DNA of 64,000 nt from Veillonella sp. VA139 (GTDB lineage Bacteria > Bacillota > Negativicutes > Veillonellales > Veillonellaceae). Where the stretch lies: assembly GCF_003992005.1 (NCBI RefSeq), contig NZ_RQVL01000001.1, forward strand, positions 183,313-247,312. Direction: 5' to 3'. A model generated the notes under the pieces. It worked only from the letters and a program-made list of their open reading frames with translations, ran no database searches and had not been told where the DNA came from. The number at the start of each line of letters is the position of its first letter. Within the stretch, counting starts at the first letter, position 1. Below are positions 54,936-63,923 of the stretch, piece after piece. The position numbers and the translations under genes are program-made.

Positions 54936-57356
54936 TTACTTTACAGTAATCGCAATATCATCATTTTCTACTACTACATGAATTGTTTTACCTTCTCCTG
55001 CTTTACTTTCTAAGATAGCATCAGAAATTGGATCTTCTACTAACCGTTGGATAGCTCGTTTCAAAGGTCTTGCCCCCATAGCAAAGTCAGTTCCTTCTGC
55101 CACGATTTTATTCATAGCTTCATCAGATACTTCTAGTTCCATACCTTGTTCATGTAATCGTGTTGTCACAGATTGCAATAAAATACGCACAATGCGTTCC
55201 AATTGTTCTGTTTCTAAAGCATGGAAGACAATCATTTCATCAATACGATTTAAAAACTCTGGACGGAAATGAGATTTTACAGCTTGGAGTACATCCTTTT
55301 TCATAGACTCTTTATCTTTTCCACTTTCTTCTTCTCCTTTAGCTGCTAAGAATCCCATAGCTGCCGTATCTTCTTTGAGATACTTTGCTCCTAAGTTACT
55401 TGTCATAATAATCACTGTATTTCTAAAATCGACTGTACGACCTTGGTTATCTGTTAATCGTCCATCATCCAAGACTTGTAATAAGATATTAAAGAAATCT
55501 GGATGTGCCTTTTCTACTTCATCAAAGAGAACCACACTGTATGGGCGACGACGAACAGCCTCAGTTAATTGACCACCTTCATCATATCCAACATAGCCCG
55601 GAGGCGCTCCCACTAAACGGCTCACCGCATGTTTTTCCATATACTCTGACATGTCGATACGAATCATAGCATTTTCATCACCAAATAAATTGGATGCTAA
55701 GGATCTAGCTAATTCTGTTTTACCAACCCCTGTAGGGCCTAAGAATAGGAAAGAACCAATAGGACGTTTTGGGTCTTTCAATCCAGCTCTTGCACGACGA
55801 ACTGCTTTCGATACAGCTACGACAGCTTCATCTTGACCGATGACACGTTGATGTAACTCTTCTTCCAAGCGCAATAAGCGTTCCGATTCTTCTTCTGCCA
55901 CTCGTGATACAGGGATACCACTCCATTCAGAAACAACAGTGGCTATTTCAGACTCTGTCACTACTAGCTTGGATTCGCTGTCTTTTTTGCTATCTTCTTG
56001 TTTTGATGCAATGTCAGATTCTAATTCTTTTTCTTTATCACGAAGTATAGCTGCACGCTCAAAGTCTTGGGCTGTCACAGCTGCCTCTTTTTCTTTTTGT
56101 ACTTGCACTAACTCATCTTCTAAGGCTTTCACATCTGGAGTTGCCGTAAACACAGCCATACGGATTTTAGATGCCGCCTCATCCATCACATCAATTGCCT
56201 TATCTGGTAAGAATCGATCTGCAATATACCGGCTAGATAAATGCACGGCTGCTGCCAAGGCTTCATCTGTAATTTGTACTTTATGGAATGCTTCGTAGCG
56301 ATCACGTAAGCCCTTCAAAATAGATAACGCATCTTCTTCACTTGGTTCTCCCACTTGTACTGGTTGGAAACGACGTTCTAAGGCAGCATCTTTTTCAATA
56401 TGCTTTTTATATTCATCTAATGTAGTAGCTCCAATCACTTGGAAATTGCCACGTGCTAAGGCTGGCTTCAAGATATTCGCTGCATCCATGGCTCCTTCTG
56501 TAGCACCTGCTCCAATCAAAGTGTGAATTTCATCAATAAATACAATCATATCATCATGGGCTTGCACTTCATCCATCACTTTTTTCAAGCGTTCTTCAAA
56601 TTCACCGCGATATTTTGCTCCTGCTAACATGGAACTTAAACTTACCGAAATAATGCGCTTATCTCGTAATACATCCGGTACATCACCACTGACAATGCGT
56701 TGCGCTAAGCCTTCAGCAATAGCCGTTTTTCCAACCCCAGGTTCTCCGATAAGGACTGGATTATTTTTCGTACGACGACTTAAAATCTGAATCACCCGTT
56801 GAATTTCTGTATCACGACCAATGACAGGATCGATCTTGCCTTGTTTTGCACTTTCATTAAGATCTGTAGCATAGTCAGAAATTTCGCCTAAATCACTAGC
56901 TGGTGTTGGACTAGAACTTTGTTCTTCTCCACCTACGATAGCATTTACTTTTTCTACTACATCCTCTGGACGAATCCCTTTCGATGCTAATAATTGCATG
57001 GCTACGCCACCACCATCGTACAATAGACCCAATAAAATGTGCTCTGTACCGATGTAGTTATGTCCACGACTATTGGCGGCTTGTTGGGCTAAGTCCAACA
57101 CATGTTTTGTACGCGGTGTCATTTGCAATTGCCCACCACTATGTGTACCTTTACCAACTGCACGAATCACTTCTTGTTCTAATGCCTTCCCTTCTACTCC
57201 TAATGCTAGCAACGCACGAGCAGACACTGATTTTTCTTCTTCTACAAGACCTAACAACAAATGCTCAGTTCCTACATAATTATGTTTAAATTCAACTGCT
57301 TTTTCTTGGGCAATTGCTAACGCGCGTTTTGCCCCTTCTGTATATCTTTCTATCAT
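54936..57356 (-). CDS. clpC: Clp ATPase ClpC
   Basis: 806 residues. Two N-terminal Clp repeats (about 1-145), AAA domain 1 with GEPGVGKT (about 205), a UVR/coiled-coil middle region (about 415-465) and AAA domain 2 with GPTGVGKT (about 540). It unfolds proteins for ClpP and partners McsB in quality control of arginine-phosphorylated proteins. The start overlaps the mcsB stop by four bases. Confidence 0.97.
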   Translation of the reverse strand: MIERYTEGAKRALAIAQEKAVEFKHNYVGTEHLLLGLVEEEKSVSARALLALGVEGKALEQEVIRAVGKGTHSGGQLQMTPRTKHVLDLAQQAANSRGHNYIGTEHILLGLLYDGGGVAMQLLASKGIRPEDVVEKVNAIVGGEEQSSSPTPASDLGEISDYATDLNESAKQGKIDPVIGRDTEIQRVIQILSRRTKNNPVLIGEPGVGKTAIAEGLAQRIVSGDVPDVLRDKRIISVSLSSMLAGAKYRGEFEERLKKVMDEVQAHDDMIVFIDEIHTLIGAGATEGAMDAANILKPALARGNFQVIGATTLDEYKKHIEKDAALERRFQPVQVGEPSEEDALSILKGLRDRYEAFHKVQITDEALAAAVHLSSRYIADRFLPDKAIDVMDEAASKIRMAVFTATPDVKALEDELVQVQKEKEAAVTAQDFERAAILRDKEKELESDIASKQEDSKKDSESKLVVTESEIATVVSEWSGIPVSRVAEEESERLLRLEEELHQRVIGQDEAVVAVSKAVRRARAGLKDPKRPIGSFLFLGPTGVGKTELARSLASNLFGDENAMIRIDMSEYMEKHAVSRLVGAPPGYVGYDEGGQLTEAVRRRPYSVVLFDEVEKAHPDFFNILLQVLDDGRLTDNQGRTVDFRNTVIIMTSNLGAKYLKEDTAAMGFLAAKGEEESGKDKESMKKDVLQAVKSHFRPEFLNRIDEMIVFHALETEQLERIVRILLQSVTTRLHEQGMELEVSDEAMNKIVAEGTDFAMGARPLKRAIQRLVEDPISDAILESKAGEGKTIHVVVENDDIAITVK

Positions 57357-58426
57357 TTTCTTCCTCCTTTTGAACCTCGTAATAAGGTATCTCGTATCAC
57401 TTGTGCCCTTCGACTATCACGTTCCTGCGCGCCCATCGACTCTTTTCCTACTAATTTGGCTAGGAAATTAGGTCTTGTAATGACTAGCATTTCATGAAAG
57501 TTCATGTTCACATCTATTAATTTCATATCTATGCCTAACTGGACATCACTCAATAAGGCCAAGGCTTCTTCTCCCGAAATACGGCGTGCATGGGTCAAAA
57601 TACCATAGGACCTCCACACCTTATCTTCTATGCCTTCTTTATCTGTAGTCCATAATTCAGACCGTGCTTTTTCTTCCTCTTTTACAACACCTTGTACAAT
57701 CTGTGAAAGTTGTTCAATGGTTGCTTGCTCACTAATTCCCATGGTTTGCTGATTGGAGATTTGATATACATGACCTAATCCCTCAGATCCTTCACCATAG
57801 AGACCTCGTACAGAATAGCCCATGCGGATAATACTACGAATAATGCGCTGTAATTTGCCCGTCATTGACAACGCTGGAACATGGACCATCACGGACGCTC
57901 GCATTCCCGTTCCTACATTGGTAGGGCAGGCAGTTAAGTATCCAAAATCTTTTGAAAATGCATAATGGTATTTACTTTCTATCACATCATCAATAGCTAC
58001 CACTCGTTCATAGGCTTTTTCTAATTGTAATCCTAATTCCATGGACTGAATCCGCAAATGATCTTCTTCATTCACCATAATGGCAATACGAGAGTCTTCA
58101 GAAATGATGACACTTCGTTCTTGACTCTGGGTCGCCAAATTAGGAGAAATTAAGTGTTTTTCTACTAGCACATCTCGTTCCATAGGGCTTAAAGATGCCA
58201 AGTTAATTTTTGAAAAGCTTTCACCATAGGCTGTTTGTAAAGGGGTAGTCATAGACCGCATATACCCATCAACCTTAGTTAAATCATCGATATCTCCTCG
58301 ATTGGTAAACGGTATATCTTTAAAATTTCTTGCTAATCGGATACGACTAGATAAAACAATGCGATGATCTAAGCCAGATTCTTTCATCCAAGGCGACAAG
58401 GCCTCATCTAAAATAGTATGTAACAT
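57353..58426 (-). CDS. mcsB: Protein arginine kinase McsB
   Basis: 357 residues of the phosphagen kinase fold. SSRIRLARNFKDIPF (about 26-40) and CPTNVGTGMRASVMVHVP (about 168-185) are the nucleotide and catalytic regions. It phosphorylates arginines, marking CtsR and damaged proteins for ClpCP, and needs McsA for activity. It is 10 bases after mcsA. Confidence 0.96.
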   Translation of the reverse strand: MLHTILDEALSPWMKESGLDHRIVLSSRIRLARNFKDIPFTNRGDIDDLTKVDGYMRSMTTPLQTAYGESFSKINLASLSPMERDVLVEKHLISPNLATQSQERSVIISEDSRIAIMVNEEDHLRIQSMELGLQLEKAYERVVAIDDVIESKYHYAFSKDFGYLTACPTNVGTGMRASVMVHVPALSMTGKLQRIIRSIIRMGYSVRGLYGEGSEGLGHVYQISNQQTMGISEQATIEQLSQIVQGVVKEEEKARSELWTTDKEGIEDKVWRSYGILTHARRISGEEALALLSDVQLGIDMKLIDVNMNFHEMLVITRPNFLAKLVGKESMGAQERDSRRAQVIRDTLLRGSKGGRK

Positions 58427-58435
58427 AGACCCTCC

Positions 58436-58954
58436 TTAATTTGATATTTTGGACTGTTCTAAAGACTTAATTTCATCACGAATTTGTGCGGCTCTTTCAA
58501 ATTGTTCTTCCTTTACCGCCCGAATTAGCTCATTTCGTAGTTGCTTAATCGTTTGCTCTACTTTCAAATCTGCCGCTCCTCGTTGAGGAATGCGACCTTC
58601 ATAAGAAATAGATCCTTGAATGCGCTTAATTAAGGGAACTAAGTGCTGACGAAATGCCTCGTAGCATCTATCACAACCTAGTCGACCTTGATGATTAAAT
58701 GCCGATATAGTCATGCCACATTGTGGGCAAGTAACCTGTTTGCTATTACCCAATGCACTTTGAGGGTACATAACATTGGCAAAAAATTGATTATTGAAAA
58801 AGCTATCATCAAACATAGAAGAAAACATGGATCCACTCCCCTGCTCTTTTTGATTGGCACATTGTTGGCAATAATGATGCTCCTCTTTTGCTCCATTCAC
58901 GATAGATGTCATATGAATGTTTGCATTTTCTTTACCACAAGAATCACATTTCAT
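58436..58954 (-). CDS. mcsA: McsA, activator of McsB
   Basis: 172 residues with cysteine pairs CDSCGKE, CQQCAN, CPQCGM and CDRCYE that bind zinc, and a C-terminal UVR motif (EEQFERAAQIRDEIKSLEQ). It activates the arginine kinase. It is four bases after the ctsR stop. Confidence 0.95.
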   Translation of the reverse strand: MKCDSCGKENANIHMTSIVNGAKEEHHYCQQCANQKEQGSGSMFSSMFDDSFFNNQFFANVMYPQSALGNSKQVTCPQCGMTISAFNHQGRLGCDRCYEAFRQHLVPLIKRIQGSISYEGRIPQRGAADLKVEQTIKQLRNELIRAVKEEQFERAAQIRDEIKSLEQSKISN

Positions 58955-58957
58955 AGT

Positions 58958-59434
58958 CTACACCTCCTCATTTATGATGTTCATAATGGCTTGATAAAAA
59001 CGCTCTGCTGCTTCTTTTCTACGTTCCGTTGGCACATCTTGTAAGATTCTAACAAATGCTTCATGTAACATAGCTGCTTCACGCTTTGTAATACGTGCTT
59101 CTTTCATATGTTGGAATAATACTTGGTCAATACAACCAATTGTAATAACAGTTTCCTCTTCATTACGTTTTTGAGTTTTTTCTAAGGGAATCAGGACTTT
59201 TGTTCTTACCGGTTCCATAACTCTAGTAATTGTGATTGATCCGCCTAATCCCCGTCTGGATTGAACAATGAATCCTCGGTCATTTGAAAATCGTGTACTC
59301 AGCACATAGCTAATTTGTGAGGGCGCACAATCCAAAGTCTCGGCTAGTTCATTTCTCCTTAGCGTAATGCCTTCCTGTTCCTCTAATAATTTCGTCAGTA
59401 TAAATTGTTCAATCTTATCTGCTAAAATGCTCAT
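58958..59434 (-). CDS. ctsR: CtsR class III heat-shock repressor
   Basis: 158 residues. The N-terminal helix-turn-helix (RRNELAETLDCAPSQISYVL) and the glycine-rich wing (SRRGLGGSITITRV) bind direct heptad repeats; the C-terminus is the McsB-sensitive helical part. It represses its own operon until heat or stress. The operator is seen in the promoter at 59562-59612. Confidence 0.95.
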   Translation of the reverse strand: MSILADKIEQFILTKLLEEQEGITLRRNELAETLDCAPSQISYVLSTRFSNDRGFIVQSRRGLGGSITITRVMEPVRTKVLIPLEKTQKRNEEETVITIGCIDQVLFQHMKEARITKREAAMLHEAFVRILQDVPTERRKEAAERFYQAIMNIINEEV

Positions 59435-59532
59435 AGTATAACCTCATTCCTTCTACTCTCGATGTTCTATTCATAATACCTAGACTCTTTATATCCTCAT
59501 ACCCAATCCCTTTATGAATAAGACAACCATAG

Positions 59533-59612
59533 TTTGACTTTTTGTTCTTTTCTATGGTTAGATTATATCTGACTTTTTGACCTTTGTCAAATACTTTTTT
59601 GACTTTTTGACT
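59533..59612 (-). promoter_or_regulatory. CtsR operon promoter with heptad repeats
   Basis: A perfect -35 TTGACA (59585-59590) and -10 TATAAT (59562-59567) are exactly 17 bases apart. Five RGTCAAA-like heptads occur: 59606-59612, 59598-59604, 59576-59582, 59568-59574 (one mismatch) and 59533-59539. The middle pair sits inside the spacer, so bound CtsR would block polymerase. Heptads in each pair are one base apart, closer than the usual three-base spacing. Confidence 0.85.
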
Positions 59613-59682
59613 AATTAGTTTAAAAAATAATGTAGACCACCATTCGTATATGAATCGTGCCCCACATCGATAGCAATACAAA

Positions 59683-59715
59683 ATAGGTAGCCTCTCTATT
59701 AGAAAGGCTACCTAT
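59683..59715 (-). terminator. Terminator after the ferritin gene
   Basis: Perfect 11-bp stem ATAGGTAGCCT / AGGCTACCTAT (59683-59715), with a TTTTG end on the minus strand. Confidence 0.75.
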
Positions 59716-59756
59716 CCTATATTCTAGCAAACAACATCACTCTTACCACTATCATT

Positions 59757-59833
59757 GTGTATTTTATATGTTGTGTGTTAGGTTTGTGTATTTTTGTGTG
59801 TTTTGTGTGTGTTGTGTGTGTTAGGTTTGATAG
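59757..59833. repeat. GT/CA-rich simple repeat in the ferritin 3' region
   Basis: Plus strand shows many TGTGTGT units with two copies of TGTGTGTTAGGTTTG. On the ferritin mRNA this is an unstructured CA-rich stretch between stop codon and terminator. A polymorphic length is possible. Confidence 0.7.
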
Positions 59834-59869
59834 GAAGTTCTCACTTCACAGTAAGAGTGAATGTATCAA

Positions 59870-60355
59870 TTATTGGCGGTTTCCTAATTTGGAATCCAAG
59901 AATAATTGTGCAGAACGGCTATCTTGTGCAAATGTGAATTGATCTACTAAGTCAGTTGCATTCGCTTCTTCTTCTACTTGTTCTTCTACGAACCAGTTTA
60001 AGAAAGATACTGTTGCATAATCTTTTTCTTCTAATGCTAATGCATATAAGTTGTGGATTTTGCCAGTAATCATTTGCTCATGAGCCAATACTGCTTTTGC
60101 CACATCTAATGGATTAGTCAAAGTAGATGCTGTGTTTTTTACATCACCTAATGTTACTTTTTCATTGTTGTTTTGTAAGTAATCAATGAATTTGAAAGCA
60201 TGAGTTACTTCTTCTTGATATTGTGCGCGTAACCATGCGGAGAAACCTTTGAAGTTAGCATCAGCCATAGCTAGGGAAAGAGCTAAATATGTAGATGCTG
60301 CATTAAATTCGAAAATTACTTGTTCGTTAAGAGCTTGTGCTACTTTTTGATTCAT
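59870..60355 (-). CDS. ftn: Ferritin
   Basis: 161 residues from ATG 60355; the in-frame ATG at 60370 overlaps the GAGG ribosome site. Four-helix ferritin with NEQVIFEFNAASTYLALS and QEEVTHAFKFIDYL, carrying the acidic and histidine ferroxidase ligands, and FVEEQVEEEANATDL in the fourth helix. It stores iron and limits oxidative damage. It is a single gene, opposite to the metal operon that follows. Confidence 0.95.
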   Translation of the reverse strand: MNQKVAQALNEQVIFEFNAASTYLALSLAMADANFKGFSAWLRAQYQEEVTHAFKFIDYLQNNNEKVTLGDVKNTASTLTNPLDVAKAVLAHEQMITGKIHNLYALALEEKDYATVSFLNWFVEEQVEEEANATDLVDQFTFAQDSRSAQLFLDSKLGNRQ

Positions 60356-60422
60356 GTTTTTATACCTCATATATACTTAATGTAAACTAAATTAAATCGA
60401 TATATTCTCATATCTTGACTTC

Positions 60423-60451
60423 ATTATATCAGACAAATCGAAATAAATCAA
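60423..60451 (-). promoter_or_regulatory. Promoter of the ferritin gene
   Basis: TTGATT (60446-60451), a 17-base spacer and a perfect TATAAT (60423-60428) are about 70 bases before the start codon. Confidence 0.7.
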
Positions 60452-60631
60452 TCTCCTTTTTCTATTTTTTTCGATTTTTTATCATTTATTCATTATTTTG
60501 ATAACGGTTGTAAGTTAAGCAGACTGAATGCTCAATCATTCATGCATAGCTGACTAAAAGAGAGTATACTATTCATGCAAGAACTTTCATTTTACTATAT
60601 ATAACATTTATTCACATTGGAGGTGAGATGT

Positions 60632-61672
60632 ATGATGAATCTAATCAGTCGTGCTTTTACTCGAGCAAAACAAAATCTAAGTTCCCACAAAGTAAAAGTG
60701 TATATTGTCTCTGGTTTTCTAGGCGCTGGAAAGACAACTTTCATTCAGCAACTCATACAAGAATTACCGGATCCAACAAGAGTTTTGATTTTAGAAAATG
60801 ATTTCGGTCAAGTCAATTTGGACGGCACCCTTCTTCGTGAACAAGGATATACCGTTCGCGAGCTCACATCTGGATGCATTTGTTGTAGCTTAGCCGGCGA
60901 TTTCCGTAGAGCTTTAGTAGATATTTTAGACACTCAAGATGTGGATTATATTATCATTGAACCATCTGGGGTGAGTCAACTATCTGACATTCTAGCTATT
61001 TGCAAGGATTCATCTATTGCCAAACGCATTGAGCTCACCGGTTGTGTGTCCATTGTGGATGCCATGCGAGCTCCAATGTACTACAAAAACTTTGGGGTCT
61101 TCTTTAAAGATCAAATTGCCTACTCAAGCCAAGTCTTTATTAGCCATCAAGAAGATGAAGATTTGCTACAAAACACCTTGGAAATTATTCGTCTCTTAAA
61201 TCCAGCTGCACCGATTTACATCGTGCCTTGGAAAGAGATTACCCTTTCAAAATATATTTCCATGTATCCACGAGAGCAAGCTGTCTCAACTTTATCTCCA
61301 ACCAAGCACATTGAAAATCATACAGGTCATCATACAGCACGGAATCACCCAGAGATTCCTCACCATGACCACATTGCTCATCACGCACAGGCTAAAGATG
61401 CTTTCTTAACATGCACTGTAGAATGCACCTTACCTCGCACCATCGATGAATGGCAAGATCATTTGAAAGCCCTCATCGAAACGAATACAACTGGTCATAT
61501 CTTACGCTTGAAAGGTTGCATTCCTCTGTCCACAGGAGGGCAAGCCTTAGTACAATACAACGGTACTGGTTTAGAGATTACTCCTACCACATTACATGAT
61601 TCATATTTAACCATTATTGGTCCTTCTTTGAACAATGATGCGTTGCAGTCTTTTATTAATGGAACAATGTAA
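60632..61672 (+). CDS. CobW/G3E-family metallochaperone GTPase
   Basis: 346 residues from ATG 60632 (TTGGAGGTGAG just upstream). P-loop GFLGAGKTT (about 29-37), the metal-binding GCICCS motif (about 81-86) and EPSGVSQL are typical of zinc-linked COG0523 proteins (YciC/ZagA type). Residues about 225-255 form a histidine-rich loop (HTGHHTARNHPEIPHHDH) for metal binding. It likely hands zinc or another metal to target proteins. First gene of a three-gene plus-strand operon. Confidence 0.88.
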   Translation: MMNLISRAFTRAKQNLSSHKVKVYIVSGFLGAGKTTFIQQLIQELPDPTRVLILENDFGQVNLDGTLLREQGYTVRELTSGCICCSLAGDFRRALVDILDTQDVDYIIIEPSGVSQLSDILAICKDSSIAKRIELTGCVSIVDAMRAPMYYKNFGVFFKDQIAYSSQVFISHQEDEDLLQNTLEIIRLLNPAAPIYIVPWKEITLSKYISMYPREQAVSTLSPTKHIENHTGHHTARNHPEIPHHDHIAHHAQAKDAFLTCTVECTLPRTIDEWQDHLKALIETNTTGHILRLKGCIPLSTGGQALVQYNGTGLEITPTTLHDSYLTIIGPSLNNDALQSFINGTM

Positions 61673-61677
61673 CACCT

Positions 61678-63165
61678 ATGAAAACTATCCCCACCTATGT
61701 AGTGATGGGCTTTCTTGGCTCAGGAAAGACAAACACCATCACTGCTGGTATTGAAAGTCATAAAATTTCAAATGTTCTTCTCTTTCAATTTGAGCAGGGC
61801 TTACAAAGTCCTGCTCTTTCCAACGAAAGAGTGTATACTTTCTCCATCGACGATGATTCCAAGAACACTATCTCCACTTGTCAGCAAGTATTACAAGATC
61901 ATCAGTATCGTGAACTTTGGATCGAATGGAATGGCATGGGCTCCTTAGAAAGTTTTGAAGAACTTTTTCTACACTCTCCCTTAGGAGATATGTTAGACAT
62001 TAAACATATTTATTATGTGACCCATCCAGAATGGGTAGAGTCACAATTACCGTATTTAGGGGAAATTCCCCTTTCACAAATTCGTTATAGCGATACAGTC
62101 ATACTGGGCAACACTACGCAAGAAAAGGCTAAAGAGTATACTGAATTAGCTCCTAATAGTACTTGGATTGCCTGCCAAAATGTGAAGCAATGGCCTATCA
62201 CAAAACCTATACAAATGTCTAAGCCTGGATGGAAACAATATGCAATCATTCCTATCTTATTAGCCTTGGGATATATGTTTTATGCACAGCCTAATTGGGT
62301 AACCATGACCACGGCCATCTTATTACAGATGATACCATTTTTACTGTTAGGGACTGGCATATCCGTCATCGTAGAACAACATGCCTCTCCCTATCGCATA
62401 GAAAAATATCTACATCGTTCTCCTATGCTCGCCTATATACTAGCTATTATCATGGCTTGTACTATGCCACTCTGTGATTGCGCGGTAATCCCTATCTTAC
62501 GCAGTCTAACACGGCAAGGTATGGAACCGAAAGTTAGTCTATTCTTTACGATGATTAGTCCTTTGCTAAATCCCATTGTACTACTCTCCACTTATTATGC
62601 ATTCCCAAAAGAACCTATGATACTCTGGGGACGACCTTTACTAGGAATTTTGCTTGCTTTTATTGTCAGCCAATATTGTGGCTCTCGTATCTATGGTCGT
62701 ACCGATGCATTTCCTCCATGGAAACAATTAACTCTAGTAAAATCGCTGTCAAAAGACATAGGATTTTTCGGAAGATTACAAGAAGAAACCTTACGCCTAT
62801 TGCCCTTTATCATAATTGGGTCTATACTAAGTAGTGGGTTACAATTATTTTTACCTAAACAATGGTTACAAGATATATCCTTATCTGGTTCCATTTTAGT
62901 CATCTTCGGTATGATGGCACTCGCCTTTTGCGTATCCATCTGCTCTACTGCAGATGCCATTATCGCTCGGTCCTTTATGAACGTCATTCCTTTACCAGGA
63001 ATCTTGGCATTCTTACTGTTTGGACCTCTATTAGACATTAAAAACTACGTCTTATTACGAAATCTGTTCCCTAATTCCTTTGTGAAAGTATATAGTATTT
63101 CTATCATTCTGGGAACAACGATTATATGTATCCTATTTTCGATCATAGGAGGTTATGCACTATGA
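61678..63165 (+). CDS. Fusion of a G3E GTPase-like domain with a DUF318 permease
   Basis: 495 residues. Residues about 1-185 resemble a CobW-type GTPase (P-loop GFLGSGKTNT near the N-terminus) but lack the CxCC metal motif. From about 190 on there are about eight membrane segments matching the DUF318 (YraQ/ArsP-like) permeases, with the conserved MPLCDCAVIP and CSICSTADA motifs. The fused layout implies a metal- or nucleotide-controlled transporter. Genes for permease and GTPase are separate in relatives I know (for example B. subtilis ycgR and yciC). It starts five bases after the upstream stop, without a clear ribosome site, suggesting coupled translation. Confidence 0.8.
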   Translation: MKTIPTYVVMGFLGSGKTNTITAGIESHKISNVLLFQFEQGLQSPALSNERVYTFSIDDDSKNTISTCQQVLQDHQYRELWIEWNGMGSLESFEELFLHSPLGDMLDIKHIYYVTHPEWVESQLPYLGEIPLSQIRYSDTVILGNTTQEKAKEYTELAPNSTWIACQNVKQWPITKPIQMSKPGWKQYAIIPILLALGYMFYAQPNWVTMTTAILLQMIPFLLLGTGISVIVEQHASPYRIEKYLHRSPMLAYILAIIMACTMPLCDCAVIPILRSLTRQGMEPKVSLFFTMISPLLNPIVLLSTYYAFPKEPMILWGRPLLGILLAFIVSQYCGSRIYGRTDAFPPWKQLTLVKSLSKDIGFFGRLQEETLRLLPFIIIGSILSSGLQLFLPKQWLQDISLSGSILVIFGMMALAFCVSICSTADAIIARSFMNVIPLPGILAFLLFGPLLDIKNYVLLRNLFPNSFVKVYSISIILGTTIICILFSIIGGYAL

Positions 63166-63920
63166 AATACATTCCTACAATTAACATTCACGCAGCGGTA
63201 GAAATCGTAGCCTCTGCTAGTTGCAGCCTATCCTTGTTGTATTTATTAACAACAGGCTCCATCTATCGTTTAATTGCCCCTAATTCCTATATCATCGCTT
63301 TGCTATGGGCTTTGACATTATTACTATTATGGAGCACAATCAAAGCAAGTAAAAACATATTCCGTAGATCTTATGGATCTTCGTATCGAAATGCTATCCT
63401 GTACGGATTGTGTACATTATTGTTAAGTCCATCCATCTTCCATGCCCAAGCCTTTGCATTACCAGCGGAAGAGCCTGTGGACCAAGTCATTTCCATCACT
63501 AAAGAACCAGTTCCAACGAACGATTATAAAAACATTGGTGATGGCATCGATGATACGCATCGACACATTACATTAACATCTAGAAATTATTACGATACAA
63601 TTTTAAAAGTATCTAATCACATTGAAAAATATAAAGGCTATACAGTAACAGCTACAGGCTATATTTCTTATCATGACAAAGCTTTACAAGGCAATGACTT
63701 TGTATTAGCTCGTGATTTAATGATTTGCTGCGTAGCAGATATGTCTCCATTTGGATTACCTACAGAGTACTCCTCCACCACACCATTGTTAGAGCATACT
63801 TGGTATACAATGGAAGGAACTATCGGCACTCGTAACTTCCACGGTGTAGAACAGCCTTACATCGTAAACAGCAAAATTACACAAGCCGATGCTATCGATG
63901 GATATATTTTCCCGAACTAA
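63162..63920 (+). CDS. TIGR03943/YcgQ-like membrane-anchored protein
   Basis: 252 residues from ATG 63162, overlapping the permease stop by four bases, with ATAGGAGG upstream. Two or three N-terminal membrane segments precede an extracytoplasmic domain with RNYYDTILKVSNHIEKYKG, KALQGNDFVLARDLMICCVAD and a C-terminal strand region, typical of the TIGR03943 (YcgQ) family. This family is normally encoded with DUF318 permeases and is presumed to be its partner subunit, probably in zinc or related metal transport. Confidence 0.85.
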   Translation: MKYIPTINIHAAVEIVASASCSLSLLYLLTTGSIYRLIAPNSYIIALLWALTLLLLWSTIKASKNIFRRSYGSSYRNAILYGLCTLLLSPSIFHAQAFALPAEEPVDQVISITKEPVPTNDYKNIGDGIDDTHRHITLTSRNYYDTILKVSNHIEKYKGYTVTATGYISYHDKALQGNDFVLARDLMICCVADMSPFGLPTEYSSTTPLLEHTWYTMEGTIGTRNFHGVEQPYIVNSKITQADAIDGYIFPN

Positions 63921-63923
63921 ATA

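Noticed and set aside
59415..59681. 88-residue frame over the ctsR promoter
   Set aside because: It covers the promoter and operator and overlaps the ctsR start; no family match.
59757..59833. CRISPR array
   Set aside because: The GT-rich repeat has no regular repeat-spacer layout and there are no cas genes.
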